Positions 1 to 7,167 of a stretch of DNA of 12,558 nt are shown here, in pieces; the stretch's first letter is position 1, and the number at the start of each line of letters is the position of its first letter. Made by a program: the position numbers and the translations under genes. The DNA lies in contig JANYDP010000207.1 in NCBI GenBank assembly GCA_025363535.1, forward strand, positions 1-12,558, given 5' to 3'. The stretch comes from Verrucomicrobiota bacterium (GTDB taxonomy: Bacteria; Verrucomicrobiota; Verrucomicrobiia; Limisphaerales; CAIQOK01). The notes beneath the pieces were generated by a model, which was not told the origin of the DNA, ran no database searches, and saw nothing but the letters and a program-made list of their open reading frames with translations.

Positions 1-885
1 GGCGAACCGGAAGTGCTCTGCCAGCAAATTCACATGGCGCGCGGCTTTCGCGGGCAATCACTGGTGGCCAAGCGCATCAGCGATTCGCTCCGCACGCATT
101 CGGCGTTTGCGAAGCGCATTGACGATCATCAATGGGGCACGGCGGCCAAGGCGGTTGATCCGGGCGCGGAAATTCAAGACCCGTATTCGCTGCGGTGCGC
201 GCCGCAGATTCTCGGCGCATTTCAGGAGGCGCACTGGCACGTTGAGGAAGTTGTGACGCGCGAACTCAATGCCAGCACGGACAACCCGCTGATTTTCCCC
301 GACACCGGCATGGTAATACATGGTGGCAATTTTTACGGCCAGCAGATCGCGATGGTCAGCGATTACCTGCGGATGGGCCTCATCAAAATGGCGTTGCTCG
401 CCGAGCGTCAAATTGAGCGGCTTGTCAACTGGCGTTACAGCCGCGGCCTGCCGCCAATGCTCGCGGGCGGAGCGCCGGGTTTGAACTCCGGTTTATCCGG
501 CGCGCAACTGCTCGCCACGTCGCTTGCCGCCGAGGCGCGGTTGTTGGGCACGGCGGCGTCCATTCAAACCATTTCCACCAACGCGAACAATCAGGACGTG
601 GTCAGCATGGGCTGCATCGCGGCCAAGATGACGCGCACGGCGCTGCCGCTCTTGTGGAAGATTGTCGCCATCGAAGCCATCACTTTGGTTCAGGCGGCGG
701 ACTTGCGTGGACGCGAAAAAGTTTTGGGCGGTGACTACCGAAAGCTCTACGACGTGGTGCGAAGTGTTTGCCCGAAACTTGAAAACGACCGGCCGCTCGC
801 CGAAGATATCACAAGGGTCATGGAGCTGTTGCAATCGGAAACCGTCCAACAACAATGTCTGGCACCGAAACCAAACCCCCTATGA
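1..885 (+). CDS. MIO-type aromatic amino acid ammonia-lyase (HAL/PAL/TAL family), 5'-truncated
   Basis: C-terminal 294 residues of a lyase that removes ammonia from an aromatic amino acid to give an arylacrylate (urocanate, cinnamate or coumarate). The reading frame is open from base 1, so the start and the Ala-Ser-Gly that forms the MIO cofactor lie upstream of the window. Seen: QDPYSLRCAPQILGA (bases 175-219), the family's conserved active-site segment; NASTDNPLIF with the following HGGNF block (bases 271-339); and NANNQDVVSMG (bases 580-612). In histidine lyases this last block normally reads ANQEDHVSM. Here the Glu is Gln, and the NNQD form is closer to phenylalanine/tyrosine lyases such as plant PAL (HNQDVNSLG). 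I therefore infer a Phe/Tyr enzyme rather than histidine utilisation, and no other hut gene is visible. The substrate-selecting residues in the N-terminal half cannot be seen. The stop overlaps the start of the next gene in an ATGA, suggesting coupled translation. Confidence 0.9.
   Translation, partial: GEPEVLCQQIHMARGFRGQSLVAKRISDSLRTHSAFAKRIDDHQWGTAAKAVDPGAEIQDPYSLRCAPQILGAFQEAHWHVEEVVTRELNASTDNPLIFPDTGMVIHGGNFYGQQIAMVSDYLRMGLIKMALLAERQIERLVNWRYSRGLPPMLAGGAPGLNSGLSGAQLLATSLAAEARLLGTAASIQTISTNANNQDVVSMGCIAAKMTRTALPLLWKIVAIEAITLVQAADLRGREKVLGGDYRKLYDVVRSVCPKLENDRPLAEDITRVMELLQSETVQQQCLAPKPNPL
882..885 (+). promoter_or_regulatory. ATGA stop-start overlap coupling lyase and flavoprotein genes
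   Basis: The TGA stop of the lyase (883-885) overlaps an in-frame ATG of the flavoprotein gene (882-884). No clear Shine-Dalgarno precedes either this ATG or the alternative ATG at 855, so re-initiation by terminating ribosomes is a reasonable inference. Confidence 0.55.
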
Positions 886-2126
886 AACCAACCGACGTGG
901 ATGTTCTAATCATCGGGGCCGGCCCGGCAGGGGCAATGGCCGCTGCACAATTGCAACGCGGCGGTTTCAAGCTGCTCGTCGTGGAGAAACAGACGTTCCC
1001 TCGTTTTGTGATCGGTGAAAGTTTGCTGCCGCACACGATGGATTTGCTGAAGGAAGTCGGGTTGCTGGAGGTGGTGGAGAAATGCGACTTCATGAAAAAG
1101 ACCGGCGCGGTGTTCATGCGCGGCAACCAGGTCTGTAATTTCGATTTCGCCAATCAATCCGGCGCGGGCTGGTCTTACACCTACCAGGTGCCGCGCGCCG
1201 AATTCGACAAGGCCGTCGCCGATGCCGTGCAGGCGCGGGGCGTGGATTTCCGCTACGGCCACAGCGTGGCGGCGGTGAATTTCTCCGATGCCCATGCGGA
1301 AGTGGCGCTGGATCAACCAGACGGCACCCAGCGCAAAGTGACGGCGCGTTTTGTTTTGGATTGCAGCGGCTACGGCCGCGTGCTGCCACGTCTGCTCGAT
1401 CTCGAAGCGCCCTCAAAATATCCCGTCCGCGAATCCCTGTTCACCCACGTCACCGGCGATGTGCGACCGCCCGAACGCGAGCAGGGAAAAATCTGGGTGT
1501 GCGTCCATCCCGGCGGTGCGTGGATCTGGATCATCCCGTTTTCCAACGGCCACACCAGCGTGGGCGTCGTGGCGACACCGGAATTTTTCGCGCACTTTCC
1601 CGGCGAACCAGCGGAACAGTTGCGGGCCATCGTGATGAGTGACCCGAATGCCGCCGCGCGGCTGGCCGACATGCAGTTTGTTTTTCCGCCGCAACGCATC
1701 AAGGGCTACGCCTGCTCGGTCAAAAAGTTTTTCGGGCCGCAGTTCGCGCTGGCGGGCAACGCCACGGAATTTCTCGATCCCGTGTTCAGCTCCGGCGTTA
1801 CGCTGGCGATGGAATCCGGCCTGCGCGCCGCACAGGTGCTGACGCGGCAGTTGCAAGGTCAGCCTGTGGACTGGCAGACGGAATACGCCGACCATGTCAT
1901 GCAGGGCGTGAACACCTTCCGGGCTTATGTCAGCGCGTGGTATGATGACAGGCTGCCCACCATCCTGTTCGCGTCACAGCGCAATCCCGACATCATGCGG
2001 CAAATCTGCTCCGTGCTCGCCGGCTATGTGTGGGACAAATCCAATCCCTATGTCACGCAGGCGGATCGCGCCCTAGGATTGCTCGCGAAAATTTCCGGCA
2101 CGATGGCGCGGGCGGCGACGGATTGA
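882..2126 (+). CDS. Flavin-dependent halogenase-like FAD oxidoreductase
   Basis: A 414-residue FAD protein. I chose ATG 882 (ATGA overlap, four residues before the Rossmann strand); ATG 855 is in frame and adds nine residues. Numbering from ATG 855: GAGPAG dinucleotide-binding loop at 21-26, FPR at 48-50, IGES at 53-56, a Lys pair at 81-82 in the context FMKKTGAVF, WIWIIP at 223-228, and GNATEFLDPVFSSGV at 301-315. GxGxxG plus WxWxIP is the hallmark of flavin-dependent halogenases. In phenol/pyrrole-type members a Lys in a similar context is catalytic, so Lys81 or Lys82 is a candidate. Halogenases need FADH2 from a partner reductase, and none is recognisable here. Related proteins of the geranylgeranyl-reductase/hydroxylase superfamily can share parts of this motif set, so a redox role (hydroxylation or saturation) is the alternative. 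The adjacent aromatic lyase suggests an aryl or phenolic substrate, possibly carrier-bound. The superfamily call is firm; halogenation is an inference. Confidence 0.85.
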   Translation: MKPTDVDVLIIGAGPAGAMAAAQLQRGGFKLLVVEKQTFPRFVIGESLLPHTMDLLKEVGLLEVVEKCDFMKKTGAVFMRGNQVCNFDFANQSGAGWSYTYQVPRAEFDKAVADAVQARGVDFRYGHSVAAVNFSDAHAEVALDQPDGTQRKVTARFVLDCSGYGRVLPRLLDLEAPSKYPVRESLFTHVTGDVRPPEREQGKIWVCVHPGGAWIWIIPFSNGHTSVGVVATPEFFAHFPGEPAEQLRAIVMSDPNAAARLADMQFVFPPQRIKGYACSVKKFFGPQFALAGNATEFLDPVFSSGVTLAMESGLRAAQVLTRQLQGQPVDWQTEYADHVMQGVNTFRAYVSAWYDDRLPTILFASQRNPDIMRQICSVLAGYVWDKSNPYVTQADRALGLLAKISGTMARAATD

Positions 2127-2173
2127 CGGATCACCGCTTGACGCGCCCGGCGCAAAGCGGTAAGCCGTGAGCC

Positions 2174-3085
2174 ATGAAGATCCAACGCCGCAAATTTCTC
2201 GCCCAATCCGCCCTCGGCCTCGGCGGGGTTTTGCTCGGCCCGCCGTGGCTGGGTCGCGCGGAGACCACCGCCAAATCGTTCGACCCGTTTGCGCGCGTGC
2301 CGCTGGGCAAAACGAAATTGAATTTCTCCCGCGTCGTGCTCGGCACCGGTGCGCACGGCTGGGAACGGGCGTCGAATCAGACCCGTCTGGGCAAGGACAA
2401 GTTCGAGGCGCTGATCCGCGACAGCTTTGATCGCGGCGTGAAAGCATTTGACCTGGCTGATCTCTACGGCACGCATCCGTACGTCATTCCGGCGCTGAAA
2501 GGAATCGCGCGTGACCGCTTTCAGGTCATCACCAAGATCTGGTGGAATAAGGGCGGCATCCCCGAACCCGAACGGCCCGACGCCGACGTATGCGTCGAGC
2601 GTTTTCTCCGCGAACTGAAAACCGATTACCTCGATCTGGTGCTCCTGCATTGCGTGACTTCCGCCAAGTGGCCGGAGGAACTTCGCCGGCAGATGGACAT
2701 TCTCTCCAAGCTCAAAGACCAGGGCAAAATCCGCGCGCTCGGTGTCTCCTGCCATTCACTTGCCGCGCTGGAAGCGGCGGCCGTCGAGCCTTGGGTGGAA
2801 TCCGTTCACACCCGCATCAACCCGTACGGCATGAGCATGGACGGCCCGCCGGAGAAGGTCGTGCCCGTGTTGAAAAAAATCCACGCCGCCGGCAAGGGCG
2901 TCGTCGGCATGAAAATCATGGGCGAAGGCCGGCTGCGCAACGACGACGAAAAGCGTGATGCTTCCGTGAAGTTCGCGCTCCAGCTCGGCTGCGTGGATGT
3001 GCTCAACGTGGGCTGTGAGAGCATCGCTGAAGTGGACGACCTCGCCGTCCGCGTGCGGAAGGTGGAACAGAAACTCGCCGCATGA
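2174..3085 (+). CDS. Tat-exported aldo/keto reductase
   Basis: A 303-residue NAD(P)H-dependent oxidoreductase of the aldo/keto reductase (AKR) TIM-barrel family, which reduces aldehydes or ketones or works in reverse. The N-terminus MKIQRRKFLAQSALGLGG has a twin-arginine RRKFL motif followed by a hydrophobic stretch, with a possible cleavage after Ala29 (LGRA|E). Export of a folded protein is therefore predicted. The catalytic tetrad of the family is present: Asp93 and Tyr98 in AFDLADLYG, Lys121 in ITKIWW, and His159 in LVLLHC. The barrel begins at about residue 42 (VPLGKTKLNFSRVVLG) and continues to the end, so length is normal for the short AKR type. It starts 47 bp after the flavoprotein gene and its stop overlaps the next start. 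No Shine-Dalgarno is evident. An exported AKR raises the question of its nicotinamide cofactor outside the cytoplasm. Substrate unknown. Confidence 0.88.
   Translation: MKIQRRKFLAQSALGLGGVLLGPPWLGRAETTAKSFDPFARVPLGKTKLNFSRVVLGTGAHGWERASNQTRLGKDKFEALIRDSFDRGVKAFDLADLYGTHPYVIPALKGIARDRFQVITKIWWNKGGIPEPERPDADVCVERFLRELKTDYLDLVLLHCVTSAKWPEELRRQMDILSKLKDQGKIRALGVSCHSLAALEAAAVEPWVESVHTRINPYGMSMDGPPEKVVPVLKKIHAAGKGVVGMKIMGEGRLRNDDEKRDASVKFALQLGCVDVLNVGCESIAEVDDLAVRVRKVEQKLAA
3082..3085 (+). promoter_or_regulatory. ATGA stop-start overlap coupling AKR and SDR genes
   Basis: The ATG of the short-chain dehydrogenase (3082-3084) overlaps the TGA of the aldo/keto reductase (3083-3085). The SDR Rossmann motif begins only eight residues after this ATG, which supports the start. 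This is the second such overlap in the run, indicating co-transcription and probable translational coupling. Confidence 0.7.
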
Positions 3086-3855
3086 GCGAATGGGCGCTCA
3101 TCACCGGCGCGTCTTCAGGCATTGGCTGGGAACTGGCGAAACTGTTCGCCGCCGACAAATTCAATCTCATCCTCGTTGCGCGTAACGAAACCCGGCTCAA
3201 CCGACTCGCCGCCGAACTGCACACACAGCACGGCATTGAAGTTCAAATCCTGACCAAAGATTTGGCGACGCCCACCGCGCCGCAGGAGCTTTTTGACGCG
3301 TTGCGCGCCACCCCCGTTTCCATTCTGGTAAACAACGCGGGCAGCGGCTGGCACGGTGCCTTTGCAAAGACCGGGCTTCCGCAATCCCTCGCCATCATGC
3401 ACCTGAACATGGATGCGCCAGTGCAACTCACGCATCTGTTCGTGCAGCCGATGCTGGCGCGGCGCGCGGGAAAAATCCTGAACGTGGCCTCGACCGCCGC
3501 GTTTCAGCCGGGGCCGATGGTGAATGTTTATTATGCGAGCAAGGCCTTCGCGCATTCCTTCTCCTACGCGCTGGCCTGCGAATTGGAAAACTCGGGGGTG
3601 ACGGTCACCACGCTCTGCCCCGGCACCACGCACACGGAATTTTTTGCGCGTGGCAACTTTGGCCCCGTCCGCGCGGCGTTCACTATGGATGCCCACACTG
3701 TGGCGGTGGCGGGTTATCGCGGTTTGATGCGGGGCAAGCGCATGGTGATTCCCGGTGTGACGAATAAAATCGCCTCGGCCCTGTCCCGGCGGCTGCCGGT
3801 CCGGTGGGCGGCGGCGATTGTGCGGCGGCTTCATCGAAGTGTGGAGCCGAAGTGA
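3082..3855 (+). CDS. Short-chain dehydrogenase/reductase (classical SDR)
   Basis: A 257-residue NAD(P)-dependent oxidoreductase, probably cytoplasmic (no signal peptide). Seen: TGASSGIG cofactor loop at 8-15, NNAG at 84-87, the catalytic tetrad Asn109, Ser137, Tyr150 and Lys154 (YYASK), and PG at 180-181 followed by Thr/Glu as in classical SDRs. All catalytic residues are present, so it should be active. The C-terminal stretch (about 217-257) is basic, with KRMVIPG, which resembles the DltE/YqjQ-like group of SDRs. Substrate cannot be read from the sequence. It is coupled to the upstream aldo/keto reductase by a 4-bp overlap, yet one is predicted exported and the other cytoplasmic, so a shared substrate would need to cross the membrane. 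It could also be the ketoreductase-type step of a pathway begun by the lyase and flavoprotein; nothing in the sequence decides this. Confidence 0.9.
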   Translation: MSEWALITGASSGIGWELAKLFAADKFNLILVARNETRLNRLAAELHTQHGIEVQILTKDLATPTAPQELFDALRATPVSILVNNAGSGWHGAFAKTGLPQSLAIMHLNMDAPVQLTHLFVQPMLARRAGKILNVASTAAFQPGPMVNVYYASKAFAHSFSYALACELENSGVTVTTLCPGTTHTEFFARGNFGPVRAAFTMDAHTVAVAGYRGLMRGKRMVIPGVTNKIASALSRRLPVRWAAAIVRRLHRSVEPK

Positions 3856-3893
3856 GGTTTCCGCTTCAGTGGGGCACCGTCATGGGTTGAAGG

Positions 3894-3909
3894 CGCCAAC
3901 ATTTTGGCG
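3894..3909 (+). terminator. Small hairpin after the SDR gene, possible terminator
   Basis: CGCCAA (3894-3899), loop CATT, TTGGCG (3904-3909): a perfect 6-bp stem with a tetraloop, 39 bp after the SDR stop, followed at a few bases by ATTTTCC rather than a clean T-run. It sits between two functionally unrelated genes, which fits a weak terminator. It could equally be a 5' leader structure of the arabinanase gene. A TTG at 3904 that would extend the arabinanase lies inside this stem, which speaks against that start. Confidence 0.3.
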
Positions 3910-3972
3910 GGGCATTTTCCAATGGTGGGTCTTGAAACAAATCCGTTTTGTGGGAGACTGGCGAGAATTCAA

Positions 3973-6447
3973 ATGAACCGTTTTTCGCGCCAGATGGTTG
4001 GGTTGGCGATGCTGCTCTCTCTGTCCGGCTTGGCGTTTTGTGCACGCGCTCAGATTCCCTTCACCGGCAGTTATTTTCTGCACGATCCGAGCACGATGAT
4101 CAAAGCTGGCAGCAGCTATTACATCTACGGCGATGGCCAGGGCATTTCGGGAATCACCTCGACGGATTTGCGCAACTGGAGTTCCACGCCCGCCGTCTTT
4201 CCTAGCATCCCGCCCGCGTGGACGGTCAACGACTTGCCTGCGTTCACCAATGTCGTTTCCGGGGTCACCAACATCACCCCCGCGTTCAGCGGCTATTTCT
4301 GGGCACCGGACATTGCCTATTTCAACGGACGTTACAATCTCTACTACGCCTGTTCCCAGTGGGGCACGCGCAATTCCGCCATCGGCGTGGCCACGTCGCC
4401 GTCCCTGAGTTCGCCGTCGTGGACGGACCAGGGCAAAGTGGTTGAATCATATTATCCAGCCAAAGCCAATACCGACACCATCGCCTTCAACTGCATTGAT
4501 CCCAGCATCCTCGTGGACACCAATGGCTCGGTCTGGATGTCCTATGGCTCCTACTCGGACGGCATTGTCGTGACACAGATTGATCCGGCGACCAGCTTGC
4601 GGCTTAACACCAACTCCATCGGAACGAAGGTTGCCAGCAGCACCGCCACTTACGATCAGAACACCACCGAAGCCTCCTTCCTCTATCAGCGCGGCGGATT
4701 TTATTATCTGTTTCTGAACTACGGCGGCTGCTGCGTGGGTGTGAACAGCACTTACAACATCCGCGTGGGCCGCAGCGCGAGCGTCACCGGGCCGTATCTC
4801 GACAAGAGCGGCGCAAATATGCTCACCGGCGGTGGCACGATGGTTTTGGAAAGCACCGCGCGTTTCATCGGTCCCGGTCATCCCGGCATCCTGAACGACA
4901 ACGGCACGAACTGGTTCACCTACCATTACTACGACGCGAAGAATAACGGCAACGCCACCGTGGGCATGAGCCGGCTTTACTGGGCCGCCGACGGTTGGCC
5001 GGCGGTAACGAACGACTGGAGCGCGTTCTACACTTTCAGCACCGACGCGCGCGAACATCTCGCGCTCTACAATGCGACTTTGCAAAACAGCACCAGCATC
5101 ACGAACGACGAATCTCGCGGAAAAGTCCTCAGCCTCGACGGCGTGACGAATGTCGTTTCGTTCCCGCTGTCCGTCGCGAACGCGAGCACCTTCGCCGCGT
5201 GGGTGAAGTGGAACGGCGGCGCGGACTGGCAGCGCATTTTTGATTTCGGCACGAACACCACGAAATATTTTTTCCTCACGCCGCGCGCGAACACCGGCAA
5301 GATGCGCTTCGCCATCCGCAATGGCGGCGCGGAGCAGACCATTGATGCGCCCACGGCGCTGCCGACAAATTCCTGGTGCCACGTCGCCGTGTCGCTTGAT
5401 GGTGCGAAGGGAATTCTCTATCTGAACGGCAATCCCGTCGGCACGAATAATTCGATGAACATCCGCCCGTGGCAGTTGCTCGCGCGTTTCAATTACGTCG
5501 GCGAAAGCCAGTTCCCCACCGATCCGTTTTTCAACGGACGCATCGGCTCGTTCCGCATCTTTGGCCGGCCGCTGGGCGCGACGGAAATCCGCGACCTCGC
5601 GTGGACGCATCCGTTCCTCGCGCACCGCTACAGCTTCAACACGGCGAGCAATGATCTCGTCTGGGATTCCATTGGCTACGCGCACGGCACGCTGATGGGC
5701 GGCGCAATCATCACAAACGGCGCGTTGGTGCTGAACGGCTCAACCGCCTACGCAAACCTTCCCGGCGGACTCCTCTCCGGCTCGTCGGCGGCGACGGTGG
5801 AATTTTGGGCGACGTTTGGCGCGAGCGGCAATTGGGCGCGCGTGTTTGATTTCGGCAGCATCATCAACGGCAGCGGAGCGAATTATTTTTTCTACAGCCC
5901 GCACACGTCGCTCAACGGGCAGCGCATGGAAATCAAGACCAGTTCCACGACCACGTTTGACATTTCCGGCACGCTCGACAACCGCACCGTCCACGTCGTC
6001 TGCATCTGCGACCGCGCGAACAATTATCTCGCGGTTTATACCAATGGCGTTCTGGAGGCGTCGCTCGCTGCCACGCCACCATTGCTCTCGGGCGTGAACA
6101 ACTCATGGTCGTTCATCGGCCGTTCGCTATTCAGCACTGATGCGTATCTGAACGCGACGATTGATGAATTCCGCATTTACGACGGCCGCCTCACGCCACA
6201 GGAGATCGCGACCGATTTCCAATTCGGCCCGGACAACCTCGCGCTGCCTGTGAGCATCACGCAGTCAAATTCGCCGCCGAATCTTTCGCTGTCCTGGCCA
6301 TCATGGGCCGTGGGTTTTGCCGCGCAAGGCAGCCCTGACCTGACAAGTTGGACAACCAACGGCCTGACACCCGGGCTTGCCAACGACCGCTGGCAACTGG
6401 CGCTGCCCACAACCAATTCTGCTCAATTTTTCCGGCTGCGGCGATGA
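3973..6447 (+). CDS. Secreted GH43 arabinanase-like glycoside hydrolase with two LamG domains
   Basis: An 824-residue secreted enzyme, probably cutting alpha-1,5-arabinan or related arabinose-containing plant polysaccharide. ATG 3973 is chosen because a signal peptide starts there (MNRF, hydrophobic core, ARA|Q cleavage near residue 26); an in-frame TTG at 3904 would bury it. Residues about 32-350 form a GH43 five-bladed propeller of arabinanase type. The expected catalytic residues are visible: Asp38 (FLHDPS, base), Asp176 (NCIDPSIL, pKa modulator) and Glu233 (TTEASF, acid), with GPGHPG at 300-305. Residues about 384-542 and 550-748 are two LamG/concanavalin-like domains that resemble each other (WQRIFDFG and WARVFDFG), probably for carbohydrate binding. 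Residues about 762-824 form a short module ending FFRLRR, similar to the end of the HYR protein in this window. No transporter or other sugar gene is adjacent, so this is not an evident polysaccharide locus. Other GH43 activities, such as arabinofuranosidase or xylosidase, are less likely. Confidence 0.9.
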   Translation: MNRFSRQMVGLAMLLSLSGLAFCARAQIPFTGSYFLHDPSTMIKAGSSYYIYGDGQGISGITSTDLRNWSSTPAVFPSIPPAWTVNDLPAFTNVVSGVTNITPAFSGYFWAPDIAYFNGRYNLYYACSQWGTRNSAIGVATSPSLSSPSWTDQGKVVESYYPAKANTDTIAFNCIDPSILVDTNGSVWMSYGSYSDGIVVTQIDPATSLRLNTNSIGTKVASSTATYDQNTTEASFLYQRGGFYYLFLNYGGCCVGVNSTYNIRVGRSASVTGPYLDKSGANMLTGGGTMVLESTARFIGPGHPGILNDNGTNWFTYHYYDAKNNGNATVGMSRLYWAADGWPAVTNDWSAFYTFSTDAREHLALYNATLQNSTSITNDESRGKVLSLDGVTNVVSFPLSVANASTFAAWVKWNGGADWQRIFDFGTNTTKYFFLTPRANTGKMRFAIRNGGAEQTIDAPTALPTNSWCHVAVSLDGAKGILYLNGNPVGTNNSMNIRPWQLLARFNYVGESQFPTDPFFNGRIGSFRIFGRPLGATEIRDLAWTHPFLAHRYSFNTASNDLVWDSIGYAHGTLMGGAIITNGALVLNGSTAYANLPGGLLSGSSAATVEFWATFGASGNWARVFDFGSIINGSGANYFFYSPHTSLNGQRMEIKTSSTTTFDISGTLDNRTVHVVCICDRANNYLAVYTNGVLEASLAATPPLLSGVNNSWSFIGRSLFSTDAYLNATIDEFRIYDGRLTPQEIATDFQFGPDNLALPVSITQSNSPPNLSLSWPSWAVGFAAQGSPDLTSWTTNGLTPGLANDRWQLALPTTNSAQFFRLRR

Positions 6448-6453
6448 CAGCCG
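6433..6453 (+). terminator. Stem-loop across the arabinanase stop codon, weak terminator candidate
   Basis: CGGCTG (6433-6438) pairs with CAGCCG (6448-6453) around a 9-nt loop that contains the TGA stop. It is followed by CATTCTT, which is only mildly T-rich. The gene on the other strand ends 40 bp further on, so a terminator is expected in this convergent gap (6448-6486). The structure is weak, and nothing better was seen. Confidence 0.25.
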
Positions 6454-6486
6454 CATTCTTGCAAACGTTTCCGCCATCTGCGGTGG

Positions 6487-7050
6487 TTACGCAGAGCCGG
6501 CGTTGATTTCTGCATACAGCCACGCGCGGGCAAACGTCCAGTGACGCTTGGCCGTCGGCTGGGAAACGCCCAAAATCTCCGCCGCCTCTTCAAGGGTCAG
6601 GCCGACGAAATACCGCAGTTTCACCAGCTCGGCTTTGGCCGGATCCATTTTGGAAAATTTGTCGAGGGCGTCGTTGAGGGCCAGCAGATCGTCGGATTTC
6701 ACCTCGGAGGCGATTTCGATTTCCTGAAAGTCCACCCGCTGCTGGCCGCCGCCGTGGCGTTGTGCCTGTTTGCGCCGGGCGTTTTCAATCAGGATGCGGC
6801 GCATGGCTTCCGCCGCCGCACCGAAGAAATGACCGCGGCTTTTGAATTGCGCCTGGCCGTCCTTTCCGACGAGCCGAAGCCAGGCTTCATGCACGAGCGC
6901 GGTGGGCTGCAACGTCTGGCCCGGGACCTCGCTGGCCATCTTGTGAGCGGCGAGCCGACGCAACTCTTCATAAACCAGCGGGAGCAATTCCCCGGCGGCC
7001 TGGGCATGGCCGTGTTCAATGGCGCTGAGGATTTGGGTGACATCGCTCAT
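6487..7050 (-). CDS. ECF-family RNA polymerase sigma factor (Planctomycete/Verrucomicrobia type)
   Basis: A 187-residue sigma-70 factor that would direct RNA polymerase to a dedicated promoter set. It matches the group first noted in Rhodopirellula (the Sigma70_ECF family): MSDVTQILSAIEHG start, LLPLVYEELRRLAAHKM and LQPTALVHEAWLRL in region 2, FFGAAAEAMRRILIENARRK at 75-94, and a region 4 helix-turn-helix in LTLEEAAEILGVSQPTAKRH at 151-170. I chose the ATG at 7050 because the family begins at this MSDVT; the frame stays open upstream to 7149, but that extension does not look like the family. The gene lies 117 bp downstream of the kinase on the same strand and no anti-sigma gene is seen. Members of this group are often found next to Ser/Thr kinases and are thought to be controlled by phosphorylation. 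Its regulon is unknown. Confidence 0.92.
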   Translation of the reverse strand: MSDVTQILSAIEHGHAQAAGELLPLVYEELRRLAAHKMASEVPGQTLQPTALVHEAWLRLVGKDGQAQFKSRGHFFGAAAEAMRRILIENARRKQAQRHGGGQQRVDFQEIEIASEVKSDDLLALNDALDKFSKMDPAKAELVKLRYFVGLTLEEAAEILGVSQPTAKRHWTFARAWLYAEINAGSA

Positions 7051-7167
7051 GGGCGGCGGCTTGGAGGTTAGGAATGCGTTGCGCGGTTGCAAGCTCCCTT
7101 TGGTGACATTCGCAGGCTTCGCGCGGGACCACGGCGTGCGGATCCGCATCGGAAGGGCCGAAAAGAA

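Noticed and set aside
1..885. Histidine utilisation (hutH) assignment
   Set aside because: The NNQD block, the halogenase-like neighbour and the absence of other hut genes argue against it, though the substrate site is outside the window.
3932..3960. TTGAAA as a -35 box for the arabinanase gene
   Set aside because: No acceptable -10 hexamer at the right spacing; promoter consensus for this phylum is uncertain.
3904..3972. Upstream TTG start that would extend the arabinanase by 23 residues
   Set aside because: It would precede and mask a good signal peptide beginning at ATG 3973, and the TTG lies inside a hairpin stem.
3973..4050. Lipoprotein signal (LAFC) in the arabinanase
   Set aside because: The residue before Cys is Phe, which does not fit a lipobox; an ARA cleavage site follows, fitting signal peptidase I.
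4447..5685. 412-residue open frame on the minus strand opposite the arabinanase
   Set aside because: Arg/Ala/Val-rich composition with no motif; the + strand frame has full GH43 and LamG motifs. It is a GC-bias shadow.
7051..7149. 33-residue N-terminal extension of the sigma factor
   Set aside because: The family starts at MSDVT; the extension has no family-like sequence and is probably just open intergenic DNA.
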